Positions 1 through 7,459 of a DNA stretch of 13,989 nucleotides are shown here, piece by piece. The position numbers were made by a program, and so were the translations under genes. The stretch is from positions 1-13,989 of the forward strand of contig JAQVLL010000016.1 in the NCBI GenBank assembly GCA_028704195.1, read 5' to 3'. The notes beneath the pieces were generated by a model. It was not told the origin of the DNA, did no database searches, and saw nothing but the letters and a program-made list of their open reading frames with translations. The number at the start of each line of letters is the position of its first letter. Position 1 is the first letter of the stretch. The stretch comes from Smithellaceae bacterium (GTDB lineage: Bacteria; Desulfobacterota; Syntrophia; Syntrophales; Smithellaceae).

Positions 1-526
1 CGGCTTTAAGTTTTCGGGCGTATCCGCCCAGGATTTCTTTCCGGATCCAGAATAGGTATTCGGATGACGGTTTTGCCTTGATGGCGATGGATTTTCCAGC
101 GTCGGTTCCCTTGAATTCCCAGTCGCTTTTATTTTCTTTTAATTCCCGGATCAGTTTTTTCTGGTCAATCAACGATCCGTAGGGAACAAGCGTTTCAATG
201 AATTTCTTCTTCAGATGGCTGAAAAGCTCCTGAATCATAAAATAAGCGTAGCTTTCGGGATGCAGCACCCGCTGCTGAATGTTATCACCGGGTAGGCCGA
301 CGTATTCATCGAGGTTGAAACTGCGGATCCGGCCGGAATCAAAAAGACCCTTGTCGGCTGCCCGGGCGAAGTGTTTATAGAGGCCCGTTGGCGAGTTTCC
401 CGTGGCCAGCCCCAAAACAGCCTCTTTTTTCTTTTTGAGGATTTCTGCAGTTTTTTTGATGACAAGTCTTGAGGCAACTTCACTCATGTGCTCGAAATCT
501 CTTGTCACCCAAATGGTTGTTCCCAT
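1..526 (-). CDS. nagB: NagB-type glucosamine-6-phosphate deaminase/isomerase, 3' part missing
   Basis: The visible 175 codons encode the N-terminal part of a protein of the NagB / 6-phosphogluconolactonase fold family. Family members interconvert glucosamine-6-phosphate with fructose-6-phosphate and ammonia in the cytoplasm. Seen: ATGNSPTGLYKHF (the phosphate-binding loop, compare LPTGGTPMTTYK in E. coli), then FNLDEYVGLP, where the Asp of the DEY motif is the family's catalytic acid/base region, then HPESYAYFM. The ATG at 526 is preceded by AGGAG about 8 bases upstream. It starts 16 bp after the glmM stop, so the two are almost certainly co-transcribed. Odd points: a short insertion (GDNIQQRVL) separates the DEYVGLP and HPES motifs, and the following stretch differs from classical NagB, so this is a divergent subfamily. 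The C-terminal half, with the GVGxxGHIAFNEP-type motif, lies outside the window. A sugar-phosphate isomerase of the same fold with another substrate remains possible. Confidence 0.8.
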   Translation of the reverse strand, partial: MGTTIWVTRDFEHMSEVASRLVIKKTAEILKKKKEAVLGLATGNSPTGLYKHFARAADKGLFDSGRIRSFNLDEYVGLPGDNIQQRVLHPESYAYFMIQELFSHLKKKFIETLVPYGSLIDQKKLIRELKENKSDWEFKGTDAGKSIAIKAKPSSEYLFWIRKEILGGYARKLKA

Positions 527-542
527 GATGTGTTCTCCTGTC

Positions 543-1892
543 TTATCCAAGTTCACTTTTGACGACGTCAGCAAGCTGCTGACAATACTTTGCCGTCACT
601 GTGTCGGAAGGACCCTCCACCATGACACGGCACATATTCTGGGTGCCTGAATACCGGACCAGAACTCGCCCTTCTTCACCCAGTTCTTTTTCTGCCTGCC
701 TGATGGCTTCCATAAGCCTGGGAACTTTGTCAATGTCCGGTTTCCTTTTGACATCCACATTGATCAGTTTTTGAGGAAAAATATCCATCATGCGCGCCAG
801 TTCGGAAAGCGGCTTACCTTCTTTAATCATTGCGGCAACCAGCTGAAGAGCGGCAACAATCCCGTCGCCCGTGGTGTGATGCCTGAGGAAAATCATGTGC
901 CCTGCTTCCTCTCCTCCGATGATGGATCCAAGCCGCAGCATATCTTCGAGAACATAGCGATCTCCCACTTTGGAGGCATGGTGTTTAAAACCATACTTCC
1001 TGCAGGCAATTCTTAACCCCAGGTTGCTCATCACCGTACTGACCAGCAGGTCGTTTTTTAACTTGCCCTCTTTTTTCAGAATATTTGCGCAGATAATGAG
1101 GATCTGATCTCCCGTGATCTCGTTGCCCTTTTCATCCACGGCAATGAGTCTGTCACCGTCCCCGTCGAAAGCCAGCCCGATAGCCGCGCCATTTTCGACG
1201 ACCATCTTCCTCAGGCGTTCTGTATGCTGGGAACCGCACTGGTCGTTTATATTTGTGCCGTTTGGCGTCTTGTGAATCGTTTCAACATCCGCTCCAAGTT
1301 CATTAAATGTATCCTGTGCCACCCGATAGGTAGCACCATTGGCAGTGTCCAGAACAATTTTCATTCCTTCCATGGAAAGTTGACGGGGAAATGTGTTTTT
1401 TACAAACACGATGTAACGGCCGATCACCCCTTCAAGCCGGAAAGCTTTGCCGATGCCGCCTGCCGGCGGTAGGTATTCATTGAGCCTGTCATTCAGAATC
1501 AGGTCTTCGATCGTTTCTTCCTGTTCATCAGTAAGTTTATAGCCGTTACTGCCAAAAATTTTTATTCCATTGTCCTGAAACGGGTTATGCGATGCAGAGA
1601 TCACAACGCCTGCGTCTGCACGCATGCTCTGGGTGATAAAGGCAATTCCCGGTGTGGGCAGCACGCCGACAAGATAAGGATTCCCCCCCATAGAGCTTAC
1701 GCCGGCCAACAGGGAACTTTCCAGCATGTACCCGGAAAGCCGCGTGTCCTTTCCGATAATGATCACGGCGCGGTGCCCTTCCTTTTTAAATAAATGCACC
1801 ATCGCCCGTCCAACTCCAAAGGCAATTTCAGCTGTCATGGGATAACGGTTTGCTTCGCCTCTGATCCCGTCGGTTCCAAATAATTTACCCAT
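543..1892 (-). CDS. glmM: Phosphoglucosamine mutase GlmM
   Basis: A 449-residue alpha-D-phosphohexomutase, the usual GlmM length. It converts glucosamine-6-phosphate to glucosamine-1-phosphate in the cytoplasm for UDP-GlcNAc, peptidoglycan and LPS synthesis. Seen: the N-terminal KLFGTDGIRG signature, the active-site loop SASHNP with the phosphorylatable Ser at residue 101, the metal-binding loop DGDGDR at 243-248, the sugar-binding GEEAGH at 327-332, and the C-terminal phosphate-binding loop. That last loop reads RYSGTQN instead of the common RPSGTEP, keeping the R-x-S-G-T core. AAGGAG lies just upstream of the ATG at 1892. It is the middle gene of a three-gene amino-sugar cluster: beta-helix protein 57 bp upstream, nagB-like gene 16 bp downstream. 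The TDGIRG and SASHNP signatures and the neighbours favour GlmM over phosphomannomutase. Confidence 0.95.
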   Translation of the reverse strand: MGKLFGTDGIRGEANRYPMTAEIAFGVGRAMVHLFKKEGHRAVIIIGKDTRLSGYMLESSLLAGVSSMGGNPYLVGVLPTPGIAFITQSMRADAGVVISASHNPFQDNGIKIFGSNGYKLTDEQEETIEDLILNDRLNEYLPPAGGIGKAFRLEGVIGRYIVFVKNTFPRQLSMEGMKIVLDTANGATYRVAQDTFNELGADVETIHKTPNGTNINDQCGSQHTERLRKMVVENGAAIGLAFDGDGDRLIAVDEKGNEITGDQILIICANILKKEGKLKNDLLVSTVMSNLGLRIACRKYGFKHHASKVGDRYVLEDMLRLGSIIGGEEAGHMIFLRHHTTGDGIVAALQLVAAMIKEGKPLSELARMMDIFPQKLINVDVKRKPDIDKVPRLMEAIRQAEKELGEEGRVLVRYSGTQNMCRVMVEGPSDTVTAKYCQQLADVVKSELG

Positions 1893-1949
1893 TGACTTTC
1901 TCCTTTTTGCAATGATTCAACTTTTGCCGATGATTCGATGTTCGGTTTT

Positions 1950-3182
1950 TCATAAATCTGTTGACGGCAGAGCCTGAGCGGCCTTTTGTGCAAGGGCATT
2001 CACGAAGCCGTTTAACCACGTTACACCCTTTCCCGAAACCTCTGCCGGAAGATTCTGGATGGTTGATATATAGTCGGTACTCTTGTCTTTCACGGTCTTT
2101 TCAAAATCGTTCAGAAATTCCTCTTGTGGTTTTTCTGCCGCGGCCGTAACCTCCGGCATTTTCCCTGTGAATAGTTCTTCGAGCCAACCGATCTGATCAA
2201 ACAGTTCATTTCTTTTGCCGTCCTTTTCGGTGGACGATGCAGTAACCTTTCCCGCCATCGCTTTTAATCTTTTAAGGCGCTCCTTTTTCGATGCCAAAAG
2301 CTGCTCCAGAAGACCGGCATAAATCAGAGAACCGAATTCCCTGGTTTCTAGAAACGGTTTTCTTATCTGTGTGTACCACGCTTCCAGGGCCGTCAGGTTC
2401 GCCAGATAAAGAATATTATTTTTGATGATCCGACTGAAATTCGGGTACATGAACGGAATATAGTCTTTAGATGTGCTTGAGGGGGACTTTTCAAAGATCA
2501 GTTGATTGTCCCCAGGATAATCATGACGCAGAATGGAGCCTGCCGCCACGACATTGCCGAAACCCAGACGCACCGGACCGATGATTCCTCCCTGCCCGCC
2601 GAGAAAAATAGGGGGCTGGTTCAGCATTACCCCCCGGGGAACATCCCCCAGCAGGGAGGGGGTTGTTTTATCCGCTTCCGGTGTGAAATTAAAATGGATG
2701 TAAGAGCTTCCCACTTCAGAATGATTGCTGCGGCTTGTGCCGCCGGCCATGAAGCAGTCGCAGAAGTTGATCAGACTGCCCAGCGTTACAAAGGGGAAAA
2801 GAATGGTCTGCTTTAATCCGACGGTGTGAGCTCCGCCGGCTTCCTCTTCCAGGATGCATCCCTCCCTGACATGGGCGCCCATGCCCATGTTTGCTTTTTC
2901 CAGAAATACGGATTTACTGAAAAAGCCTCCCTTCAGATCAACTTTTACGCCCAGCTGACAGTTATCAATGGTTACCGGTCCTTCATAGCCCAATTGACAG
3001 CCGGCTGATATGAGGGTTTTGCTTCCGTAAATCCGGCAACCCGGATATATCCGGACCCCTTTGCCGGAAATCTGATCGACATTGACCTCATCGCCAATAT
3101 CAAGGGTTCCGGGATGGGGAATATCTGCACCTTTTTCAATCAGCTGTTTTATTTTCTCGTAGGATTTTGATTTTAAATCCAT
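1950..3182 (-). CDS. Left-handed beta-helix (GlmU C-domain-like) acyltransferase/UDP-GlcNAc pyrophosphorylase-related protein
   Basis: A 410-residue protein with no nucleotidyltransferase domain. Residues about 25-220 show hexapeptide-repeat character (regular I/V/L-G-x turns, for example VRIYPGCRIYGSKTLISAG), as in left-handed beta-helix acyltransferases. A stretch with GGAHTVGLKQ (His119), SNHSEVGSSY (His154), TTPSLLGD and NVVAAGSILRHD parallels the acetyl-CoA-binding half of GlmU. Residues about 235-410 form a predicted alpha-helical, charged C-terminal extension (for example KKERLKRLKAM) that I do not recognise. The ATG at 3182 has AGGAG about 8 bases upstream. It precedes glmM by 57 bp. 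From context I infer acetylation of glucosamine-1-phosphate or a related amino-sugar phosphate. Such proteins are sometimes labelled UDP-N-acetylglucosamine pyrophosphorylase, but the uridylyltransferase domain is absent, so that label would be misleading. A structural or regulatory role is also possible. Confidence 0.7.
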   Translation of the reverse strand: MDLKSKSYEKIKQLIEKGADIPHPGTLDIGDEVNVDQISGKGVRIYPGCRIYGSKTLISAGCQLGYEGPVTIDNCQLGVKVDLKGGFFSKSVFLEKANMGMGAHVREGCILEEEAGGAHTVGLKQTILFPFVTLGSLINFCDCFMAGGTSRSNHSEVGSSYIHFNFTPEADKTTPSLLGDVPRGVMLNQPPIFLGGQGGIIGPVRLGFGNVVAAGSILRHDYPGDNQLIFEKSPSSTSKDYIPFMYPNFSRIIKNNILYLANLTALEAWYTQIRKPFLETREFGSLIYAGLLEQLLASKKERLKRLKAMAGKVTASSTEKDGKRNELFDQIGWLEELFTGKMPEVTAAAEKPQEEFLNDFEKTVKDKSTDYISTIQNLPAEVSGKGVTWLNGFVNALAQKAAQALPSTDL

Positions 3183-3220
3183 ACCATGCTCCTGACTTCC
3201 TTCATTTGATTACAGGATAT

Positions 3221-3254
3221 TCAGGGAACGGTCACGTTAAGAACCGTTCCCTGA
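3221..3254. repeat. Perfect 12-bp inverted repeat (REP-like hairpin) between gdhA and the beta-helix gene
   Basis: Arms TCAGGGAACGGT (3221-3232) and ACCGTTCCCTGA (3243-3254) are perfectly complementary around a 10-base loop. It lies in the 157-bp gap between the gdhA stop (3340) and the beta-helix gene start (3182). Neither side has a run of T on the transcript strand, so a classical intrinsic terminator is not supported. The arm and loop contain GAACGGTCACG, a core that recurs in two other intergenic regions of this window, so I favour a REP-like dispersed element that may also act as an mRNA stabiliser or attenuator. Confidence 0.7.
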
Positions 3255-3339
3255 TAAATCTCTTTACAGGGCGCACAACACGTGAGCCTGACCATTCGAA
3301 GCCTAATAGCCTAGTAGTCTACAGCCTGCCAGACTTTTT

Positions 3340-4701
3340 TTACACCACACCATAAGCCAGCATGGCTTTGGCCACTTTCGTGAATCCGGCGATGTTTGCG
3401 CCCACCACATAGTCACCTTTCCTGCCGTAGGCTTCCGCTGTATCATAGCAATTTTTGTGAATGCTCTTCATGATCAGCAGCAGGCGATTGTCAACTTCTT
3501 CGCGCGTCCAGGAAAGCCGCAGACTGTTCTGGCTCATTTCCAAGCCGGAAGTGGCCACGCCGCCGGCGTTGGCTGCCTTGCCGGGGCCGTACAGGATTTT
3601 CTTTTCCTGGAAGATTTTTATTGCTTCCGGTGTGGAAGGCATGTTGGCTCCTTCGGCCACACAGTAACAACCGTTTTTCACCAGCGCTGCTGCGTTTTTG
3701 CCGTTGATTTCATTCTGCGTCGCGCAGGGCAGTGCAATGTCCACTTTAATGCCCTGTTCGCGGATAACGTCCCAGACGTTCTTTCCTTCATAGCAGGTGG
3801 CGGATTTTTTGTATTTCCCGGCGTATTCGCTGATTCGGCCGCGTCTGACGTTTTTCAGGTCGAGCACGTAACTGCACTTGTCTTCGTCAATTCCGGCGTC
3901 GTCTATGATACAGGATGATGAATCACAAAGCGATATGACCTTGCCGCCCAACTGGTTGACTTTTTCCACGGCAAACTGTGCCACGTTGCCCGCGCCGCTG
4001 ATCGCGACCGTTTTCCCCTTGAAGTCCAGGTTGCGGGTGGCCAGCATTTCCGCAGCAAAATAGGCTGTTCCGTAGCCGGTGGCTTCCGGGCGGACCAGGC
4101 TTCCACCGTAATCCAGACCCTTGCCGGTGAGAACGCCCGTGTGTTCATTGCGGATTTTCTTATAGTAGCCGTACATGTAGCCAATTTCGCGGCCGCCCAC
4201 ACCGATGTCACCGGCAGGGACATCAACATCCGCGCCGATATGGCGATAAAGCTCGCGCATAAACGCCTGGCAGAATCTCATTACTTCCCCGTCTGATTTT
4301 CCCTTTGGGTCAAAGTCGGATCCGCCCTTGCCGCCGCCCATGGGCAGGGTGGTAAGAGCGTTTTTGAAAATCTGTTCAAACCCCAGGAATTTAATGATAC
4401 CCAGGTTGACGGACGGATGGAAACGGATACCGCCCTTGAAAGGACCGATGGCATTGTTGTACTGGACGCGGAATCCGCGGTTAACCTGCACATTGCCCTT
4501 GTCGTCCACCCAGGGAACACGAAACTGCATGGCTCTCTCCGGTTCCACGATTCGTTCATAGATATTGGCTTTGACAAATTCCGGATGCTTTTTAGCCGTA
4601 GGTTCCAGTGTTTCCATAACCTCCTCAACAGCCTGATGAAACTCGGGCTGGTTTGGATCGGTCTGCTTCACTTTTGCGATAACATCCTTAATGACTGACA
4701 T
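3340..4701 (-). CDS. gdhA: NADP-type glutamate dehydrogenase GdhA
   Basis: A 453-residue hexameric small-type glutamate dehydrogenase that combines 2-oxoglutarate and ammonium with NADPH to give glutamate in the cytoplasm. Seen: substrate-binding GPFKGGIRF (Lys89), the catalytic loop PMGGGKGGSDF (Lys125), PAGDIGVGGRE (Asp165), the Rossmann dinucleotide loop SGAGNVAQ (235-242) and the distal EGANMPST motif. Length and motifs match the E. coli GdhA class almost residue for residue in the active site, which supports a biosynthetic role. AGGGGAAG lies just upstream of the ATG at 4701. It begins 66 bp after the nrpR stop with no convincing promoter in the gap, so co-transcription with nrpR is likely, and nitrogen-status control by that repressor is a reasonable inference. 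Confidence 0.96.
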   Translation of the reverse strand: MSVIKDVIAKVKQTDPNQPEFHQAVEEVMETLEPTAKKHPEFVKANIYERIVEPERAMQFRVPWVDDKGNVQVNRGFRVQYNNAIGPFKGGIRFHPSVNLGIIKFLGFEQIFKNALTTLPMGGGKGGSDFDPKGKSDGEVMRFCQAFMRELYRHIGADVDVPAGDIGVGGREIGYMYGYYKKIRNEHTGVLTGKGLDYGGSLVRPEATGYGTAYFAAEMLATRNLDFKGKTVAISGAGNVAQFAVEKVNQLGGKVISLCDSSSCIIDDAGIDEDKCSYVLDLKNVRRGRISEYAGKYKKSATCYEGKNVWDVIREQGIKVDIALPCATQNEINGKNAAALVKNGCYCVAEGANMPSTPEAIKIFQEKKILYGPGKAANAGGVATSGLEMSQNSLRLSWTREEVDNRLLLIMKSIHKNCYDTAEAYGRKGDYVVGANIAGFTKVAKAMLAYGVV

Positions 4702-4767
4702 AGTATTCTTCCCCTTTTAAATCGTTTATTTTTGACCGATGCCTTCGTTAAAAAAAAGCATTTTTTA

Positions 4768-5775
4768 CTATATTTTAATTCCTTCAATATCCTGCATTTT
4801 TTCATACTCCATCACAGTAGACATGGCCTTGTTGTCCACATCAAAGCCTGCCTCACAGGCCGCGGCCACCGGATTTAAGCCGCCGATCAGAATCATTCCG
4901 ATCTTGTTCATGTCCACATGGGTCTGACACACGGGATGCCCCGTGTTGCCTATGGATAAGACACCGTGAATGCCGGCCTGGTCAAAATCATCGATCACGC
5001 GATTGACCAGGTTTCTGCTTAAGGCGGGGATTTCACGGAAATTGGCCAGGATTTTTCCTTCGCCTTCCGTAGCCACCTGTGAAACAGAAGTCATCTTGCC
5101 GCGAATGAAAATCTCCGACGGATCAAGCGAAGATCCGGCATAGTGGATCACTTCAACAAATCTCAGAATCTCACCCTTTCTCATCTGGAGAATGCCCCCA
5201 AACTTGGAATCAATGGGGATGCCGTGTTTGAGCAGCACGCCGTTGATCACAATGCTGCACATAGTGGCCAGACCCATCCTGCCTTCGGGCACCAGGATAT
5301 CGCCAAGGGTTTTTCCGGGTAGGCTCACTGCCACGCGGGAACTGACAGCCAGTTTTTTTGCGAAAACAGGCTTCATGATTTTCAGGGCTCTGGAAAACTG
5401 CTCTTTTGGAAAAAACGAGATGTTTACCGGCACCAGGCCGCGTTTCTTCTTGACGTCGAAAGTCGTTTTGAAGGACAGAACATCGATGCGTGAAATGGAG
5501 AGGCCGATTTTATCCTGTACCCGGGCGTCGTATATTTCACTTTTCCCCTTGTCGGTAATCATCCGGCCGTCGCGCCGGCCCACCAGTTGGGTAAGTCCTC
5601 GCTCATCCATAATCTGAAGATGGTATCGCACCGTCCGTTCGCTGAGTTGTATATTTTGTTCCAGCATCCGGCGGGCAATCACGCGTGCGCCGAGCGGCTC
5701 CGTGCTTTCATGGAGTATTTTCAGGATCAGGATTACCCTGCGTTCCAGATCTTCGGGTTTGTTAAACTCTTTCAT
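4768..5775 (-). CDS. nrpR: NrpR-family transcriptional repressor (winged helix plus one NrpR/DUF128 domain)
   Basis: A 335-residue regulator. Residues about 8-80 form a winged helix-turn-helix (ARVIARRMLEQ, LSERTVRYHLQIMDERG, then a GRRDGRMITDKG wing). Residues about 88-330 match the NrpR effector domain (DUF128), including PVNISFFP, GTLGD-like KTLGDILVPEG, GGILQ, the VGIGNTGHP-like SIGNTGHPV and GGLNPVAAACEAG. In methanogens NrpR represses nif and glnA operators and is released by 2-oxoglutarate. That chemistry is known for archaea and only inferred here. The single effector domain resembles the NrpRI layout rather than the two-domain Methanococcus form. The frame is open upstream to 5913, but that extension has no family character and covers the palindromes. 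I chose the ATG at 5775, where homology begins, although its ribosome site (GAG) is weak. An alternative ATG at 5786 adds six residues (MPYEKN), leaving the start between the two open. Adjacent gdhA is the obvious regulatory target. Confidence 0.87.
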   Translation of the reverse strand: MKEFNKPEDLERRVILILKILHESTEPLGARVIARRMLEQNIQLSERTVRYHLQIMDERGLTQLVGRRDGRMITDKGKSEIYDARVQDKIGLSISRIDVLSFKTTFDVKKKRGLVPVNISFFPKEQFSRALKIMKPVFAKKLAVSSRVAVSLPGKTLGDILVPEGRMGLATMCSIVINGVLLKHGIPIDSKFGGILQMRKGEILRFVEVIHYAGSSLDPSEIFIRGKMTSVSQVATEGEGKILANFREIPALSRNLVNRVIDDFDQAGIHGVLSIGNTGHPVCQTHVDMNKIGMILIGGLNPVAAACEAGFDVDNKAMSTVMEYEKMQDIEGIKI

Positions 5776-5783
5776 ATTTTTCT

Positions 5784-5815
5784 CATACGGCATACGGCAA
5801 CCGATTGCCGTATGC
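5784..5815 (-). promoter_or_regulatory. Palindromic operator candidate immediately upstream of nrpR
   Basis: Arms GCATACGGCAA (5790-5800) and TTGCCGTATGC (5805-5815) form a perfect 11-bp inverted repeat with a 4-base spacer. A further half-site CATACGG (5784-5790) abuts the left arm as a direct repeat. It starts about 9-15 bases before the nrpR start codon and overlaps the expected -10 region, an ideal position for autorepression. The known archaeal NrpR site is GGAA-N6-TTCC, which this does not match, so binding by this NrpR or by another factor is inference. The RNA could also form a strong hairpin near the ribosome site. Confidence 0.6.
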
Positions 5816-5819
5816 TTAC

Positions 5820-5841
5820 TGACAAACCCATTTTTTGTCAA
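5820..5841 (-). promoter_or_regulatory. Second inverted repeat overlapping a TTGACA -35 box of nrpR
   Basis: TGACAAA (5820-5826) and TTTGTCA (5834-5840) form a 7-bp inverted repeat with a 7-base spacer. Read on the minus strand, 5841-5836 is a consensus TTGACA. At 17-bp spacing the -10 would be TAAGCA (5818-5813), a poor match that runs into the palindrome at 5790-5815. A sigma-70 promoter for nrpR-gdhA with a helper-dependent or operator-covered -10 fits, but the -10 is weak. Confidence 0.45.
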
Positions 5842-6031
5842 ACAAAATTTTTGTGTCCCGGCTCCTTCAGGATAAGTGATTGATATTACATGTGAACAAT
5901 CCAATAAATACACAATCCTCGAATCATTTTATTCGCCATAATTATTTCAGGGTTCTAGATACCCCTGCCGTCCTTTATGGGGATGAGACAGTCGCTGACC
6001 GTTTGGCCAGCGTGATCTGTGATGAAACGTT

Positions 6032-7459
6032 TTATACAGGCAGACTCAGAGTGGCCCGGGTTCCGCCGCTGTCACGGTTCTCCAGAATAATATCACCCGA
6101 GTGAAGGGATGCCACCTGACGGACGAAATTCAGTCCCAGGCCGGTACTTTTTTTTCCTGTCTCCGGCCTTTGCAGGGAATAGAATTTATCAAATACCTTA
6201 TCAAGAGCATAATCGGGAATGCCCGGGCCGCGGTCTTCAATGATAATTTTAATGTTCTTGTTTTCCAGCCGGCCGCTGATGAGGATTTCCTGGTTTTGCC
6301 CGCTGAAGTCAATGGCGTTTTGAACGAGGTTGGCCAGGGTTTCATGCAGTAGGAATTTATCACCTGAAATAGTGATTTCCACCGGTATTTCACACCCGAC
6401 GGCTATTTGTTTTCGTTTCAGCAGGGGCCGTTTACTTTCCAGGACTTCAGACAGAAGGGACTGCAGGTTCACTTTTCCTTTTGCCGAAAGCATTTTAAGA
6501 TTTTCCAGGGCTGACAAAGCCAGGAGCCGTTCAACGATATCATTGATTCTGCCGGCTTCGTTGCGGATGTTGGCCAGGAATTTCGTCTGCTGTTGAGGAG
6601 CCATTTTTTCCTCCAGAAGCTCCGCTGCGGCGACAATGGCGGACACGGGACTTTTTACCTCGTGTGTAAGCGTCTGAATATACTGCTCTACGTATTTTTT
6701 CCCCTCAAGCGTGGTTTTCATTTTTTCAAACGCTTTTCCCATTTCGCCGATTTCCGTAGCGTCAAGTCTGGGGATATTGACGTTCTTTCCTTCCCCGATG
6801 TCATTGGCATAGCGCGTAAGACGCTTGATGGGCAGCGTGATCCACCACGAGGCAAGCAGGCTTAGAATAATTGCCGCCAGCATGGAGATGGAAACCACCC
6901 TGTAGAATTCCGGTTTGAAATTTGCGATAAAATTATTGATATTGGTTGTCGGTTTGGCAACCGTCAGGACGCCCGCGATGTCGCCATGGACATAGATGGG
7001 AGCGCCGACATAAAGGACGGATGATTTCGGATCCTCGATGCTTGCCCTTGTGGATCGCGCGCCATATGCCCCTTCCAGCGTCAGACGGACATCCCGCCAT
7101 TTTGTAAAATCGGCGCCAACATGATCCCTGTTTTGAGCGTCAAAAATCACCTTACCGTTTTTGTCGGTAATATAGATATTCATGTCCACATTTGTTTTGT
7201 CAAATTCATAGATTCTGGCAGACAACCGCCGGCAGTAAATGTCGTCAAATACCTGATACAACCGGTCGGTGCTGAACTGCTTCGCTTCCAGATCGCTGCC
7301 CACCATCGTTGCCAGAATATTGGCCTGATCCACAAGAGGGTCTTCCACCCCTTCCAGGTAACGAAATCGGACCTTGTCTTTCATCCAGTTTGCTGAATAA
7401 TAAAAGCAGGCCGCAAAAATAATCAGGTAACAGACAAAGATGCGGATGCCAATTTTCAT
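6032..7459 (-). CDS. creC: CreC-like membrane sensor histidine kinase
   Basis: A 475-residue kinase with a clear CreC layout. TM1 at about residues 5-24, a periplasmic sensor region at about 25-185 (with NIYITDKNGKVIFD, GAYGARST and SSVLYVGAPI, all matched by E. coli CreC), TM2 at about 187-206, a HAMP segment to about 255, the H-box LTHEVKSP with phospho-acceptor His266, the N-box NLVQNAIDFS, and the ATP-binding DRGPGIPDYAL and STGLGLNFV. The ATG overlaps the creB stop as ATGA, so translation is coupled. It is the last gene of the exosortase operon and should phosphorylate the adjacent CreB-like regulator. No creD follows. After the stop there is a 256-bp stretch to nrpR with only an imperfect stem at 5993-6012 and no T-run, so no convincing terminator. 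Its signal here is unknown and may relate to the surface protein encoded upstream. Confidence 0.9.
   Translation of the reverse strand: MKIGIRIFVCYLIIFAACFYYSANWMKDKVRFRYLEGVEDPLVDQANILATMVGSDLEAKQFSTDRLYQVFDDIYCRRLSARIYEFDKTNVDMNIYITDKNGKVIFDAQNRDHVGADFTKWRDVRLTLEGAYGARSTRASIEDPKSSVLYVGAPIYVHGDIAGVLTVAKPTTNINNFIANFKPEFYRVVSISMLAAIILSLLASWWITLPIKRLTRYANDIGEGKNVNIPRLDATEIGEMGKAFEKMKTTLEGKKYVEQYIQTLTHEVKSPVSAIVAAAELLEEKMAPQQQTKFLANIRNEAGRINDIVERLLALSALENLKMLSAKGKVNLQSLLSEVLESKRPLLKRKQIAVGCEIPVEITISGDKFLLHETLANLVQNAIDFSGQNQEILISGRLENKNIKIIIEDRGPGIPDYALDKVFDKFYSLQRPETGKKSTGLGLNFVRQVASLHSGDIILENRDSGGTRATLSLPV

Noticed and set aside
3221..3254. Intrinsic terminator of gdhA
   Set aside because: The stem is strong but no T-run follows on the minus strand; a REP-like element fits better.
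3221..3254. Archaeal-type NrpR operator (GGAA-N6-TTCC)
   Set aside because: GGAA and TTCC are present but separated by 18 bases, and the site lies downstream of gdhA, not upstream.
3457..3918. Plus-strand 153-codon open frame opposite gdhA
   Set aside because: Shadow of the highly conserved glutamate dehydrogenase; no domain of its own.
5776..5913. N-terminal extension of NrpR (46 more residues in the open frame)
   Set aside because: It shows no NrpR family character, and it would place the palindromes and the -35 box inside the coding sequence. The winged-helix domain begins just after the ATG at 5775.
5993..6012. Terminator after creC
   Set aside because: Imperfect 8-bp stem with one mismatch and no T-run on the transcript strand.
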